Shown: positions 23,705 to 34,314, counted from the stretch's first letter. The stretch: DNA of 64,000 nucleotides from an uncultured Bacteroidales bacterium (GCA_944326265.1 CALVDE010000001.1:62001-126000), one strand, 5' to 3'. Notes: generated from the sequence alone by a model not told the origin. Numbers and translations: made by a program.

Positions 23705-24511
23705 ATGTCGCTTCATAATAAATACGCCCTAGTGACCGGAGGCTCGTCAGGCATGGGCCTGGAGTATGTCAGGCTTCTGGCGGCCAAGGGCTATAACGTA
23801 ATCATAGTCGCTCTTTTCCAGCACGAGACTGATGCCGTGGCCGCAGAGATGGCCGGGCTTCATCCGGATCTCGATTTTCTGTCGATAGGCATCGATCTGT
23901 CCACGGTGGATGCGCCCCGGAAGGTCTTCGACGCAGTCTCGGAGCAGAGGCCCGGTGCCGTGGTGGAGGTACTGGTCAACAACGCCGGGATGCTTCATCC
24001 CATGCATTTCCGCAACATGGATCCCGGAAAGATATCCAGCATAATCATGGTCCACAATCACGCCACGGCCATGCTGTGCCGGCTGTTCCTGCCTGCGATG
24101 CTGGAGCGTCACAGGGGCTATATCCTTAATATATCATCGCTGGCCGCGTGGTTCCCCTTCCCTTTCCTTACGACATATGCCTCGACCAAGTCTTTCACTA
24201 AAGTTTTTACCCGGGCCCTGAGGACGGAGTGCCAGAAGACGGGGGTGAATGTGTGTGCGGTGTATTTCGGTGCCGTGGACACTCCGCTGCTGGGTCTGCC
24301 GCCCAAGTACAGCCGCCTGGCACGTCATCTGGGGATCATGATAAGGCCGGAAAAGGCGGCCCGCCTGGCTCTCGGCATGATGTTCCGGGGCCGCAGCGGC
24401 CGTATTCCCGGTCTCGTCAACAAGATCGGCCGGCTCGCCGCTCCGCTGATCCGGCCGTGGATTTTCGGGCCCGTGGAGCGCAGGGTCACGCGCCGCTGGA
24501 ATCTCAAATAG
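23705..24511 (+). CDS. Short-chain dehydrogenase/reductase (SDR)
   Basis: The product has 268 residues. The cofactor motif is VTGGSSGMGLEY (TGxxxGxG), NNAG is present in VEVLVNNAGML, and catalytic Ser, Tyr and Lys occur in ILNISSLAAW and YASTKSF. The ATG at 23705 matches the usual SDR N-terminus. The C-terminal tail (RLAAPLIRPWIFGPVERRV) is amphipathic and basic, as in 17-beta-HSD/3-ketoacyl reductase-like members, suggesting membrane association. The substrate cannot be inferred from its neighbours, which are rubrerythrin (divergent) and bamD. Confidence 0.88.
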   Translation: MSLHNKYALVTGGSSGMGLEYVRLLAAKGYNVIIVALFQHETDAVAAEMAGLHPDLDFLSIGIDLSTVDAPRKVFDAVSEQRPGAVVEVLVNNAGMLHPMHFRNMDPGKISSIIMVHNHATAMLCRLFLPAMLERHRGYILNISSLAAWFPFPFLTTYASTKSFTKVFTRALRTECQKTGVNVCAVYFGAVDTPLLGLPPKYSRLARHLGIMIRPEKAARLALGMMFRGRSGRIPGLVNKIGRLAAPLIRPWIFGPVERRVTRRWNLK

Positions 24512-24618
24512 GCAGTATGGACCGTGCTCCTCGTTTCCGGAAATTCTGTGTTTTCAGCAGTTTGTTGTGAGCGGATAGATTTTCGGAACAATTATTGCAT
24601 TTGTGGCAAATTAATGTA

Positions 24619-24626
24619 TACCTTTG
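24619..24626 (+). promoter_or_regulatory. Putative -7 box of the bamD operon
   Basis: TACCTTTG fits TAnnTTTG, 21 bp before the ATG at 24648. A TTTG at 24600-24603 is only 15 bp away, too close for a standard -33 element. Confidence 0.45.
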
Positions 24627-24647
24627 TAAGTTCTGAAAAAAGACAGT

Positions 24648-25466
24648 ATGAGTAACCCAGAGACGAGGCTGCTGACAGCGGCCGTATGCCTTGCGGCAGT
24701 GATGACGGCGTGGTCCTGCAAGAGCCAGTACCAGATTATGCTGGAGGGACATGATGTTCCCGCCAAGTACAGGATGGCCTTTGAGCTGTTCGATGCCGGC
24801 AAGTATGCCAAGGCGGCGAATATGTTCGAGAGCCTCAAGCTGGCTGTCCAGGGTACGCTTCAGGACGATACGGTCCAGTATTATGCGGCCTACAGCCACT
24901 ATTGCTACGGAGACATGATGTCGGCCGAGCAGGCATTCGACTCTTTTATCGGGGCTTTCCCCAGAAGTGTGTTCGTCGACAAGGCGCGTTTCATGTACCT
25001 GGACTGCCTTTACGAGAGCACCTACCGCTACGAACTGGACCAGACTCCCACATACAAGGCTCTGGCGGCCATCAACGAGTACCTGATAGATTATCCTGAC
25101 AACGACTATACGGCCCAGTGCCGTGCCATGATCGAGGATCTGGAGGAAAGGCTGGACCGGAAGGAGTATGAGTCCGCGAAACTGTATTACACCATTGAGG
25201 ACTACAAGGCCGCTCACTATGCGCTGAAGCTGGTGATCAAGGAGGATGCGGACAACATCTATCGGGAGGACATCATGTACTATGCGGTGATGTCCGCTTA
25301 CAAATATGCCCAGAACAGCGTGGCGGCCAAACAGCGGGACCGCTACATGGTATTCACGGACGAGTATTTTACTTTCGTGACCGAGTTCCCCGAATCCCGC
25401 TACCGCAAGGAGCTGGATGCTCTTGCGTCAAAAGTACAGAATATATTGAATAAACATAAAGACTGA
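24648..25466 (+). CDS. bamD: Outer-membrane assembly lipoprotein BamD
   Basis: The product has 272 residues. BamD is the essential lipoprotein partner of BamA in inserting outer-membrane proteins. The signal peptide ends at a lipobox (TAWSC, Cys about 24). TPR-like repeats follow, for example YRMAFELFDAGKYAKAANMF and DDTVQYYAAYSHYCYGDMMS, with the BamD-typical FPRSVFVDKARFMYLDCLY. It starts a rightward run with rpoZ one base after its stop, then coaBC and recN. bamA is encoded about 12 kb away. Confidence 0.92.
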   Translation: MSNPETRLLTAAVCLAAVMTAWSCKSQYQIMLEGHDVPAKYRMAFELFDAGKYAKAANMFESLKLAVQGTLQDDTVQYYAAYSHYCYGDMMSAEQAFDSFIGAFPRSVFVDKARFMYLDCLYESTYRYELDQTPTYKALAAINEYLIDYPDNDYTAQCRAMIEDLEERLDRKEYESAKLYYTIEDYKAAHYALKLVIKEDADNIYREDIMYYAVMSAYKYAQNSVAAKQRDRYMVFTDEYFTFVTEFPESRYRKELDALASKVQNILNKHKD

Positions 25467-25467
25467 C

Positions 25468-25785
25468 ATGGAAACCAAACAGGTACCTACCAACACCATT
25501 ACCAGGAATCTTTCCGAGCTGGCAAAGCCTACGGGCAATATCTACGAGACGGTGATGATCATCGCCAAGAGGGCCAATCAGATCTCGGCCAGCGTGAAGC
25601 AGGAGCTCAGCCAGAAGCTGGAGGAGTTCTCCAACTATGCCGACACTCTCGAGGAAACATTCGAGAACCGTGAGCAGATAGAGATCTCGAAGCACTACGA
25701 GAGACTTCCGAAGCCCACGCTTGTCGCCATCGAGGAGTTCCGCAACAACGAGATATATTACCGTAAGGTAGAGGACCAGCAGTAG
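25468..25785 (+). CDS. rpoZ: RNA polymerase omega subunit (Bacteroidota Rpb6-like form)
   Basis: The product has 105 residues. It is homologous to omega/Rpb6, which stabilises the beta-prime subunit. The core motif is ETVMIIAKRANQISASVKQEL followed by KLEEFSNYADTLEE, the Bacteroidota variant, with RLPKPTLVAIEEFRNNEIYYR at the C-terminal end. It sits one base after bamD and 6 bp before coaBC, an arrangement inferred to be one transcript. Confidence 0.92.
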   Translation: METKQVPTNTITRNLSELAKPTGNIYETVMIIAKRANQISASVKQELSQKLEEFSNYADTLEETFENREQIEISKHYERLPKPTLVAIEEFRNNEIYYRKVEDQQ

Positions 25786-25791
25786 AGTCCC

Positions 25792-27000
25792 ATGCTTGCC
25801 GGTAAACATGTGCTTCTGGGCATAACGGGCAGTATAGCCGCTTATAAGGCGGCTTATATTGTCCGTATGCTTGTTAAGGAGGGTGCTGAGGTGAAGGTGC
25901 TGATGACGGTGGCGGCCAAGCAGTTCATCACTCCGCTGACCATGGCTACTCTCTCGCGCAATCCGATTCTGACCGAGTTCTTCGATCCGGAGAACGGGCA
26001 GTGGAACAGTCATGTGTCCCTCGGTATGTGGGCCGATGTGTTCCTGATAGCCCCGGCTTCGGCCAACACCCTGGCCAAGATGGCTTCAGGTGTGGCTGAC
26101 AATCTGCTGCTCACCACATATCTTTCGGCCCGCTGTCCTGTCATGGCGGCTCCTGCCATGGACCTGGACATGTATGCTCATCCGGCCACTCAGGAGGCTC
26201 TCAGGATTCTCAGCTCACGCGGGGTGGAGATTGTGGAGGCTGCTTCCGGTGAGCTGGCCAGCGGTCTGGACGGCAAGGGACGTATGGAAGATCCGGAGAC
26301 AATAGTGGATCGGGTAAGAGTTCTGCTGGGCAGACGTGAGAGCCTGCGCGGCCGCCGGGCTCTGGTTACCTCCGGGCCTACACGCGAGGCGATAGACCCG
26401 GTGCGCTTTATCTCCAACCATTCATCCGGAAAGATGGCGTCCGCTATAGCCGTCGAGCTTGCCAGGAGGGGGGCGGATGTCACTGTGGTCTCCGGTCCCG
26501 CACCGGTCAGGCCCTCGTGTGCCGGGGTGAGTGTCGTGGATGTGACTTCGGCCGGGGAGATGTACAGTGCGGCTCTGGAAGAGTACGGCAGGGGCTGTGA
26601 CATTACGGTCCTGTGCGCGGCAGTGGCGGATTTCACGCCGGCGGCACCCAGCGGGTCGAAGATCAAGAAGAACGGGGAGTCCATGATGCTGGAACTCGTT
26701 CCCACGCGGGATATAGCTGCGGCCATAGGAGAGCGCAGAAGACCAGGGGAAGTAGTGGTCGGATTTGCTCTGGAGACGGACAATGCGCACGACAATGCGC
26801 AGGACAAGCTGCGCCGCAAGAATATGGACATGATAGTGCTGAACTCGATGCGCGATCCCGGTGCCGGTTTCGGAGTGGACACCAACAGGGTGACGCTTTT
26901 CTTCCGGGACGGCGGCAGCGAGGAACTGCCCCTTGAGTCCAAGACCGCCGTGGCTTCTGATATAGTGGACCGTATCGAAAAGCTGCTGGAAGGATGCTGA
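25792..27000 (+). CDS. coaBC: Bifunctional phosphopantothenoylcysteine decarboxylase / phosphopantothenate-cysteine ligase
   Basis: The product has 402 residues and carries out two steps of coenzyme A synthesis. The N-terminal CoaC flavoprotein domain (about 1-185) has LLGITGSIAAYKAAYIVRML, the catalytic His in WNSHVSLG, and the flavin-contact motif PAMDLDMY. The CoaB domain shows VTSGPTREAIDPVRFISNHSSGKM, AAVADF and KIKKN, then a LRRKNMDMIVLNS motif. It overlaps recN by 7 bp. Confidence 0.96.
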   Translation: MLAGKHVLLGITGSIAAYKAAYIVRMLVKEGAEVKVLMTVAAKQFITPLTMATLSRNPILTEFFDPENGQWNSHVSLGMWADVFLIAPASANTLAKMASGVADNLLLTTYLSARCPVMAAPAMDLDMYAHPATQEALRILSSRGVEIVEAASGELASGLDGKGRMEDPETIVDRVRVLLGRRESLRGRRALVTSGPTREAIDPVRFISNHSSGKMASAIAVELARRGADVTVVSGPAPVRPSCAGVSVVDVTSAGEMYSAALEEYGRGCDITVLCAAVADFTPAAPSGSKIKKNGESMMLELVPTRDIAAAIGERRRPGEVVVGFALETDNAHDNAQDKLRRKNMDMIVLNSMRDPGAGFGVDTNRVTLFFRDGGSEELPLESKTAVASDIVDRIEKLLEGC

Positions 27001-28622
27001 GCCGCCTGTCCATATCCAACTACGCGCTGATCAGCTCTCTGGACATAACTTTTCCTGACGGTCTGGTCATCATAACGGGAGAGACGGGAGCCGGAAAGTC
27101 AATCCTGCTCGGTGCTCTTTCCCTGCTTCTGGGAAAGCGTGCGGATGTCTCGGTGTTCAGCGACAGTACGCGCAACTGCGTGGTGGAGGCCGAGTTCTCG
27201 GACAAGGACGGGCAGGAATACATACTCCGCAGGGTCATTACTCCGGCGGGCCGCTCCCGCTCGTTTCTCAACGACGAGCCTGTCACTCTGTCGGACCTTG
27301 CCGATATTTCACACAAGATAATAGACATACACGGACAGCACCAGCATCTGCTTCTGGGTGACCCGGACTTCCGGCTGTCGGTAATAGATAATTTCGCCGG
27401 GACGGCTCCGCTTCTGGAGGAGTACCGCAGCGTGTTCTCTGAACATGCGGGGCTAAGGGACAGGATAGATGCTTTGGAAAAATCTCTGGCTGAAGCGGAA
27501 AGGGATGCCGAGTACCGGCAGTTCCAGCTTGACAGACTGCGGCAGGCACGCCTGCAGCCTGGAGAGATGGAGGCTCTGGATGTCGAGCAGAAGGCTCTGG
27601 CCCATGCTGAGGAGATCCGTGCCGGTCTGGATGCGGCATATTCTGCCCTGAATCCTCAGGATATTTCCGTGGCCGGTCAGCTCAAGGAGGCGGAGAACCG
27701 CCTTTCCCGGCTCAGTGCCTACGACCCGCGCATGGACTCCCTGGTGCAGAGACTTCTCTCGTGCCGGATCGAGGTTTCCGACATTGAGCAGGAGATAGGG
27801 GAGGCAGCCGGCGGGATAACAGTCTCGCCGTCGCGTCTGGAAGAGGTGGAGGAGAGGATGTCGCTGCTGTATTCGCTCGAACGCAAGTACGGTTGCTCAA
27901 GTGTGGAGGAACTGATGGCGTTGAGGGATTCCCTGGAAACCTCACTGGGCAGTACTGAGGGCATGAGGGATGAGCTTGCCGGACTGCGCTCTGAACTGGA
28001 GCGGCTGGACGGACGCAGGAAGGACCTGGCCGCAGCATTGTCTGAAAAACGCAGGGCAGCTTCTGAATCCCTGTCCCTGAAACTGCAGGAGACAGTCAGG
28101 TCGCTTGAGATGCCCCGTGCGGTATTCCGTGCCGAGGTGGTTGCCCGGGATTCACTGGCATTTTCCGGAGGGGATGACCTGGAGTTCCTGTTCTCGGCCA
28201 ACGGCGGCTCTTCGCTCAGGGAGATATCCAGAGTGGCCTCCGGAGGAGAGCTTTCCAGGGTAATGCTGGCTCTGAAATGTCTGCTGGCGGAATACACCTC
28301 GCTCCCGACCATGATATTCGACGAGATAGACACCGGAGTGTCGGGCCGTATCGCCGACAAGATGGGCGGCATGATAGGCAGGATGGGCCGCAGCATGCAG
28401 ATCTTCGCCATCACGCATCTTCCGCAGATCGCCTCGAAGCGTGGAGCGCATTATCTGGTGTACAAGGAATTTACCCCTGACGGTACCGCAAGTACCGGCA
28501 TCCGCAGGATAGAGGGCGAGGAAAGGGTCATGGAGGTGGCCCGTATGCTGAGCGGCTCGGAGCTGACTTCCGCTGCAGTCGAGAATGCGCGGGGGCTGCT
28601 TTCTGAAGGTGACAGTCAATAA
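26994..28622 (+). CDS. recN: DNA repair protein RecN
   Basis: The product has 542 residues. RecN is an SMC-like ATPase that acts on double-strand breaks. Walker A is GETGAGKSILLGALSLLLG, the family motif IDIHGQHQHLLL follows, a long coiled-coil middle occupies about 160-400, and the C-terminal signature and Walker B are VASGGELSRVMLALK and PTMIFDEIDTGVSG. A final ITHLPQIASK is typical. It overlaps coaBC by 7 bp. Confidence 0.95.
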   Translation: MLSRLSISNYALISSLDITFPDGLVIITGETGAGKSILLGALSLLLGKRADVSVFSDSTRNCVVEAEFSDKDGQEYILRRVITPAGRSRSFLNDEPVTLSDLADISHKIIDIHGQHQHLLLGDPDFRLSVIDNFAGTAPLLEEYRSVFSEHAGLRDRIDALEKSLAEAERDAEYRQFQLDRLRQARLQPGEMEALDVEQKALAHAEEIRAGLDAAYSALNPQDISVAGQLKEAENRLSRLSAYDPRMDSLVQRLLSCRIEVSDIEQEIGEAAGGITVSPSRLEEVEERMSLLYSLERKYGCSSVEELMALRDSLETSLGSTEGMRDELAGLRSELERLDGRRKDLAAALSEKRRAASESLSLKLQETVRSLEMPRAVFRAEVVARDSLAFSGGDDLEFLFSANGGSSLREISRVASGGELSRVMLALKCLLAEYTSLPTMIFDEIDTGVSGRIADKMGGMIGRMGRSMQIFAITHLPQIASKRGAHYLVYKEFTPDGTASTGIRRIEGEERVMEVARMLSGSELTSAAVENARGLLSEGDSQ

Positions 28623-28638
28623 TCGATCATACAAGGAT

Positions 28639-30390
28639 ATGGATAGAAAAGAACGTATGGACCGTCTTCGCGAGGTCCTTGCCGGGGATGATATCTCGGC
28701 TATGATAATACCGTCAACGGATCCCCATTTCGGTGAGTATATTCCGGAGCACTACAAGTCACTCGAATGGCTTTCCGGTTTCACGGGGGAGGCCGCGACG
28801 CTTGTCGTCACGATGAAGGAGGCTGCCCTGTGGGTGGATTCCCGGTTCTTCATTCAGGCGGAGCGTCAGCTGGAAGGTACCGGCATACAGATGATGCGGC
28901 TCAAGGTTGAGGGAACGCCTTCGGTGGAGCAGTGGCTTAAGGACAGGCTCGAGCCGGAGGATATAGTGGCAATGGACGAGGATCTGTTCTCATACGCTGA
29001 CTATGTGAGGATGATGGATTCTCTGGCTCCGCTCTCGCCCGCGCTGATAGAGGATCCTTTCGATAAGATATGGAAAGACCGTCCCGCCCTTCAGTTCAAT
29101 CCTGTGCGCTCTGTGGACGTGAGTGTCTGCGGAGAATCGGTCTCATCCAAGCACGCACGTCTGGTGGAGAAGCTGCGCGGACCGGTGCCGTTCGCATACA
29201 TAGTGACCGCGCTGGATGAAGTGGCCTGGCTGTGCAACATCAGAGGAACGGATATTGAGTACAATCCTCTGCCGCTTTCATACGCCGTAGTGACCGAGGA
29301 GTGCATAACGCTCTTTCTCCGTCAGGAGATGCTTTCGCACGGGGCCATGTCCTCTCTGCTGGGAGAGGGTGTCGTCCTGAAGGATTACGAGGACTTTGAG
29401 CGTTACCTCAAGAATCTGCCCAGGACATGCGTCAGGATATTCTCGTCGGGCAGGATAACCGCCAAATATTATTTCGCCGCGATGGACAACATACATCAGC
29501 ATTCTCCGTTCAGTCCGCAGATGCCGGATCCTGTTCCCGGAGGGGCGCTCAGCGTTATGAAGGCAGTGAAGAACAGTGTGGAGGCGGAGGGCTTCCGCAA
29601 GGCTTTCATCGAGGACGCGCGGGCTCTCACCGAGGTGATAGACTGGGTCAGGGCCAATGCTGGCAAGGGGATAACCGAGTATGACGTGGTGCAGAAACTG
29701 ATCGAGTGCCGCAGTGCGTGTCCTGATTATCTGGGAGAGAGTTTCCCGGCCATAGTGGCTTACGGACCGAACGCGGCCATGCCGCATTATGCGCCTTCCG
29801 AGCATGGCAGCGCGGAGATACTTCCCGAAGGATTCCTGTTGATCGATACCGGCGGACAGTATACCTACGGAACGACGGATACTACCAGGACCGTACCGCT
29901 TGGCCCGCTTACCCAGACTCAGAAGGATGACTATACGGTAGTTCTCAAAGGCATGATAGATCTGAGCATGGCAGTGTTCCACAAGGGAATGCGCGGCTCG
30001 CTCCTGGACATACTTGCCAGGGGACCTGTCATGAAAGCCGGAAGGATGTACATGCACGGCACGGGACACGGCATAGGCCACAATCTGTGCGTGCACGAGG
30101 GACCCCAGAGTATCCGCATGGAGGAGAACAGCGTTCCTCTCATGGAGGGTATGGTGATGTCCGACGAGCCGGCTCTCTATGTGGAGGGAGAGTACGGTAT
30201 CCGTCATGAGAATGCCGTAATGGTGGTTCCGTACCTGAAGAACGGCAGCGGAGAGTTCTATGCGTTCGAGACCCTGACAGTTACGCCGATAGATCTCTCA
30301 CCTGTCAATTTCGACCTGCTCGACGCATCTGAAAGGGCCTGGATTGAGGAGTTCAACCGAAGAGCCGGGGAGATACTTGGGTCCAGATAA
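28639..30390 (+). CDS. Xaa-Pro aminopeptidase (aminopeptidase P family, M24B)
   Basis: The product has 583 residues from ATG 28639; the open frame starts at 28585 but overlaps recN. It removes N-terminal residues that precede proline. The two N-terminal creatinase-like domains (TDPHFGEYIPEHYKSLEWLSGFTG, then a second copy near 180-300) and the C-terminal pita-bread domain fit eukaryote-like long APP. Metal ligands are seen in LLIDTGGQY, TTDTTRT, MHGTGHGIGHNLCVHE, MSDEPALY and GIRHENAVMV. It starts 16 bp after recN and is convergent with the LysM gene. Confidence 0.94.
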   Translation: MDRKERMDRLREVLAGDDISAMIIPSTDPHFGEYIPEHYKSLEWLSGFTGEAATLVVTMKEAALWVDSRFFIQAERQLEGTGIQMMRLKVEGTPSVEQWLKDRLEPEDIVAMDEDLFSYADYVRMMDSLAPLSPALIEDPFDKIWKDRPALQFNPVRSVDVSVCGESVSSKHARLVEKLRGPVPFAYIVTALDEVAWLCNIRGTDIEYNPLPLSYAVVTEECITLFLRQEMLSHGAMSSLLGEGVVLKDYEDFERYLKNLPRTCVRIFSSGRITAKYYFAAMDNIHQHSPFSPQMPDPVPGGALSVMKAVKNSVEAEGFRKAFIEDARALTEVIDWVRANAGKGITEYDVVQKLIECRSACPDYLGESFPAIVAYGPNAAMPHYAPSEHGSAEILPEGFLLIDTGGQYTYGTTDTTRTVPLGPLTQTQKDDYTVVLKGMIDLSMAVFHKGMRGSLLDILARGPVMKAGRMYMHGTGHGIGHNLCVHEGPQSIRMEENSVPLMEGMVMSDEPALYVEGEYGIRHENAVMVVPYLKNGSGEFYAFETLTVTPIDLSPVNFDLLDASERAWIEEFNRRAGEILGSR

Positions 30391-30407
30391 AGGAAGGTCC
30401 CCTCGGA

Positions 30408-32195
30408 TTACTCTGAGAGGACGGTCCAGCCTTCTGTGAACAGAATGTCCTTGAAAGCCCGGTTCTCGTAACCGGAGCCCGGAGCTGTGGGAAGGAAGAG
30501 CACATCCGACTGGATGAGGCTCTTCCTTTCGTTTATGATCGCCTCAGGGAAACTGTTGCCGTAAGTATTTATGGCGTTGACGAAGAATGTCAGGATGTCG
30601 TGCCCCTGATAGGCGAAGGATGTCGGCTCGGTGTTGAATGCCGCTCTGTATCTTGCGATGAAGTCAGCTGTCAGGGTGTCTCCGTAGTCGATGTGGTAAG
30701 ACATGGCCAGTCTGAGATCCAGGGAATGGAAATAATGAGTCTCGATGGTCTCGAAACTTTTCCACTTGCTGAGGCCGTAGACTTCCACGTTGTAGTCGTA
30801 GGCGCTCTCTATGAGATTGAGGTTGCGCAGGGCGTCGGTGATGAATGCCTCGCTCATGGACGGTACCAGGACGCAGTTGGTTACGGAGGGTCTCAGGGAC
30901 TTGACCATGACCGAGTCAATGCCTCGGCCGCTCAGGAAATCGTAGTGGAAGGTCCTGTAGGGAATGTCTCTTTCCTGCAGTGCGGTGACTGTTTCCACGA
31001 CAGCGTCGGAAAATTCGTAGCCCTGTTCGTAGATTACAGTGACGCTCACGGACGAGGTGTCGGCGGCCCTGACCGCTATCTTGTCTATCTGATGGCTGAG
31101 GGCCAGGTCGGATTTAGGAGGGAAGATATAGAAATAAGGGTTGTTCTCAGCAAGTCCGGCAGTTTTCAAATCGAGCGGAGATACGGTGGGAATCCGGTTC
31201 CGGAGACCGTAGGCGGCGACTGGCTGGAGATCTCTCTCGGAAATGGGGCCGATGATGAGTGAGCTGCCTTCCAGTGCTCCGTCGGAAAGCATCTCCCACG
31301 AGCTGCTGTACCGGCTCAGATCCACCGCCCGGATGGTGATGCCGTCCATCTGGCCCTGCTCCTTGAGGGATGCGGCTGCTGTCAGGACTCCCGCATAGAA
31401 ATCCGCAGTGTATGCGTTGAGGCCGTCGGTCAGTCTGGAAGCATTGAACGGCAGGACTATGGATATGGTGTAGTCCTGCTTTTCCGTCGCTGCGGCGGGG
31501 CTGACGGAAACGGACGGGCGTTCAGTGACGGCATCCGGCTGCTCTCCGGTTACGGTCTCAGCAGCAGTGTCCGTCTGTATGCCGCTCTGCAAGGGGCTTC
31601 CCGCATTGCCGGCCTCTCTTTCTCCCATGCTTTTCATATATGCGTCATCGGGGATGAGCACGCTGCGTATCCGCTTGTCCGAGTCAGTGTCTATGCCGTT
31701 GAGGGATACGAGGGCCTCGACAGTCACGTTGAATTTTACCGCGACATCATCAAGACTCTCGTACCATTTCACATTGTACTTTTTGTACTTTTTCTTCCTG
31801 TCCTGCTGTTTCCTGTCTTTGGCTGCCGGCTGCGGTGTCTCCGTTACCTGCTCCTGTGGAGACAGGCTGCTTTCCTCCGGTCCAGCAGGGACTTCCGGCC
31901 CTGCGGCCGTTTCCGGAGAGGACACCTGAGGTATGTACAGGATGGCTCCGGCCTTAAGCCCGTCACTCAGGGACGGATTGGCCTGCTGTATGGACTCCAC
32001 GGTTACTCCGTAGGCTTTGGAAATGGAATACAGGGTCTGGCCTTTAAGCACCTTGTGCATGTAGAATATCCGGCCGCCGATATTGACCTTGTCGCCGGAT
32101 ATCTCTACGGGAGTCGGTACGAAATCCTGCGCGGCCGCAGGCCATGAGCCCGCGACGAGAGCCAGGCAGCATAAAGATAGGATCAGCGGTCTCAT
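30408..32195 (-). CDS. LysM-domain protein with periplasmic-binding-protein (PBP1-type) C-terminal half
   Basis: The product has 595 residues and a signal peptide (about 1-22, ending PAAAQ). A LysM domain (about 47-91) begins [20 protein letters not shown] and ends AGAILYIP, and a second degenerate one (about 138-185) contains [20 protein letters not shown]. Residues about 250-590 form a type-1 periplasmic-binding fold ([48 protein letters not shown]). LysM would hold it on peptidoglycan; ligand and partner are unknown. Its start overlaps the end of purC by 4 bp, so it is cotranscribed with it. Confidence 0.88.
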   Translation of the reverse strand: MRPLILSLCCLALVAGSWPAAAQDFVPTPVEISGDKVNIGGRIFYMHKVLKGQTLYSISKAYGVTVESIQQANPSLSDGLKAGAILYIPQVSSPETAAGPEVPAGPEESSLSPQEQVTETPQPAAKDRKQQDRKKKYKKYNVKWYESLDDVAVKFNVTVEALVSLNGIDTDSDKRIRSVLIPDDAYMKSMGEREAGNAGSPLQSGIQTDTAAETVTGEQPDAVTERPSVSVSPAAATEKQDYTISIVLPFNASRLTDGLNAYTADFYAGVLTAAASLKEQGQMDGITIRAVDLSRYSSSWEMLSDGALEGSSLIIGPISERDLQPVAAYGLRNRIPTVSPLDLKTAGLAENNPYFYIFPPKSDLALSHQIDKIAVRAADTSSVSVTVIYEQGYEFSDAVVETVTALQERDIPYRTFHYDFLSGRGIDSVMVKSLRPSVTNCVLVPSMSEAFITDALRNLNLIESAYDYNVEVYGLSKWKSFETIETHYFHSLDLRLAMSYHIDYGDTLTADFIARYRAAFNTEPTSFAYQGHDILTFFVNAINTYGNSFPEAIINERKSLIQSDVLFLPTAPGSGYENRAFKDILFTEGWTVLSE

Positions 32196-33145
32196 ACGAG
32201 TCTGGCAAGTGTGCTGTTGATGTTGTTCTCAATTCTCGCGTAAGGATCCTCACCGTATTCGGCGGGCTCGAACTTGTGTCCGGTGATGTTCTCGAACAGT
32301 TCGATATAGCGGTCGGATATGCTGCGGACCACCTCGTCTGTCATCTCGGGAACCTGTTGTCCGCTCTGGCCGCTGAAGCCGTTCGCCATCAGCCATTCGC
32401 GCACGAATTCCTTGGAAAGCTGCCTCTGGGGTTCCCCTTTGGCAAACCGCTCTTCGTAGCCGTCGGCGTAGAAGTACCGGGATGAGTCCGGGGTGTGGAT
32501 CTCGTCGATGAGATATATCTCTCCGCCGCGCTTGCCGAACTCGTATTTGGTGTCCACCAGGATAAGTCCCCTCCTGGCGGCCATCTCGGTTCCTCTCTGG
32601 AAGAGCCGGAGAGCATAGTCCTCAAGTCTGGCGTAGTCCTCGGCCGATACGAGACCCCGGCGGATAATCTCCTCTCTGGAGATATCCTCGTCGTGAGTGC
32701 CTATCTCGGCTTTGGTCGTGGGAGTGATGATGGGATGCTCGAATCTCTGGTGTTCCCTCATGCCGTCGGGGATGCGGACTCCGCAGATCTCCCTGGCTCC
32801 GTTCTTGTAGGCGCGCCATGAGCTGCCGGTCAGATATCCTCTGACAATCATCTCTATGGGGAGACCCTGGCATTTGTAGCCGACCGTGACCATGGGATCG
32901 GGAGACGATATCTTCCAGTTCTGGACTATGTCGGACGTGGCATCCAGGAACATAGATGCTATCTGGTTGAGTACCTGTCCTTTGTAGGGTATGCCCTTGG
33001 GCAGTATCACATCGAATGCGGAGATGCGGTCCGTGGCGATCATCGCTATGAAGTTGTCATCAATGGTGTACACGTCGCGGACTTTCCCTTCGTACTTGCC
33101 CGTCTGATGACTGAAATTAAAGGCTGTCTGTGTAATTGCTTTCAT
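32192..33145 (-). CDS. purC: Phosphoribosylaminoimidazole-succinocarboxamide synthase
   Basis: The product has 317 residues, the long form of SAICAR synthase. It joins CAIR and aspartate in purine synthesis. Visible motifs are [59 protein letters not shown] and [20 protein letters not shown], with a C-terminal DSSRYF. It lies 11 bp after the glycosyltransferase gene and overlaps the LysM gene by 4 bp. No other pur genes are close, so the operon mixes functions. Confidence 0.96.
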   Translation of the reverse strand: MKAITQTAFNFSHQTGKYEGKVRDVYTIDDNFIAMIATDRISAFDVILPKGIPYKGQVLNQIASMFLDATSDIVQNWKISSPDPMVTVGYKCQGLPIEMIVRGYLTGSSWRAYKNGAREICGVRIPDGMREHQRFEHPIITPTTKAEIGTHDEDISREEIIRRGLVSAEDYARLEDYALRLFQRGTEMAARRGLILVDTKYEFGKRGGEIYLIDEIHTPDSSRYFYADGYEERFAKGEPQRQLSKEFVREWLMANGFSGQSGQQVPEMTDEVVRSISDRYIELFENITGHKFEPAEYGEDPYARIENNINSTLARLV

Positions 33146-33156
33146 GACTGCATGTT

Positions 33157-34314
33157 TTATAAAGTATTGTAGAAATTGATCAGATTGGTGCAGAACGTGC
33201 TCCAGGACAGACGCTCTTTTTCCGCAGCTATTGCGGCCTTGCAGGAGTCCCGCAGCGATGTGTCCGCGAAGTATGACTCTATGGCTGCCCGTATAGCCGC
33301 CGGGCTTATCTCATCTGTGACAATTCCCGTGCCGGAGTCTCCGATCATCTCCTTGAGTCCTCCGACGGCGGTGGTGACCATGGGCAGGCCGAAGTGGTAG
33401 GCTATGGAGCTGATGCCGCTTTGTGTGGCGGAGCGGTAGGGCAGTACGCACAGGTCGGCTGCGCAGAAGAAACCGGCCACCTCGCTGTCGCTTATGAAGC
33501 GGTCGAACAGATGGATACGGCTCCGGTTGGGGCTGGAGTCGATGAGCCTGCGGTATTTCTCGAATGAGCCGTATGCCTCGCCGCCTATGAGCAGCTGGTA
33601 TGAGCTGTCAAGAGCGGAGAATGCTTCCAGAAGGATGTCCAGACCCTTGTACTCGCGGATGAGACCGAAGAACAGCAGGGTCTTCATGTCCGGGTCAAGG
33701 CCCAGTCTGCGGCATGCCTCCTGTCTCGGAATCCTGTCCCCGAAATTGGAGTAAATCGGGTGGGGGGAGACGATGCAGCGGGCATCCGGGGCTATGCGCA
33801 GCAGGTCGTCGCGCACGGCGTTGCACAGGACTACGAATCCGTCGCTGCCCTTTATATAATAGGAGGTGAGGGGGCGGTCGAAGAAATGGCTCTCGTGCGG
33901 TATGACGTTGTCCATGATGGATATGACCTTGCAGCCTTTTCCGGCGTGTCTGGCCACGTAGCCCAGCGAGGGGGCGAAGTAGGGCATCCAGTAGCGCATA
34001 AGCAGCAGATCCGGTTTCCAGGCGCGTATCTTCCTTGCCGTGGATATGTAGGATATGGGGTTGGCCGTATCCAGAACTCTCTCGGACCCGAAGGGCTGCT
34101 CCGTTCCGTCCTCAATGTACTGTGTCTTGCCCGGAAACAGGAACTCCGGGTACTGTCTCTTGAAATTGAACGCCCTGACCGTGCATGTCCCGGACAGCTC
34201 CCGGTACAGCGAGGTGTTGAACTGGGAGATGCCTCCACGGTAGGGAGGAAAGCACGATAGGATGGCTGTTCTCAAGGGCGTGCTATCTGTTGCGGTTCCT
34301 GATGTACTCGGCAT
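33157..34314 (-). CDS. Glycosyltransferase, GT4-like family
   Basis: The product has 385 residues with a GT-B fold. The N-terminal half has [19 protein letters not shown] and a membrane-facing basic/aromatic surface ([17 protein letters not shown]). The C-terminal half has [20 protein letters not shown], and the donor-binding region contains [20 protein letters not shown] and [14 protein letters not shown]-...-GGLKEMIGD. It probably transfers a sugar onto a lipid or cell-surface glycan; donor and acceptor cannot be assigned. The start at 34314 overlaps the upstream Skp-like gene by 32 bp. Confidence 0.88.
   Translation of the reverse strand: MPSTSGTATDSTPLRTAILSCFPPYRGGISQFNTSLYRELSGTCTVRAFNFKRQYPEFLFPGKTQYIEDGTEQPFGSERVLDTANPISYISTARKIRAWKPDLLLMRYWMPYFAPSLGYVARHAGKGCKVISIMDNVIPHESHFFDRPLTSYYIKGSDGFVVLCNAVRDDLLRIAPDARCIVSPHPIYSNFGDRIPRQEACRRLGLDPDMKTLLFFGLIREYKGLDILLEAFSALDSSYQLLIGGEAYGSFEKYRRLIDSSPNRSRIHLFDRFISDSEVAGFFCAADLCVLPYRSATQSGISSIAYHFGLPMVTTAVGGLKEMIGDSGTGIVTDEISPAAIRAAIESYFADTSLRDSCKAAIAAEKERLSWSTFCTNLINFYNTL

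Noticed and set aside
24565-24577. TTGTGAGCGGATA, identical to 13 bases of the E. coli lac operator
   Set aside because: Only half of the operator is present, no LacI-family gene is nearby, and a chance match in intergenic sequence is more likely.
24600-24626. Full -33/-7 promoter for bamD using TTTG at 24600
   Set aside because: The spacer is 15 bp, shorter than the 19-22 bp expected, so only the -7 box is listed.
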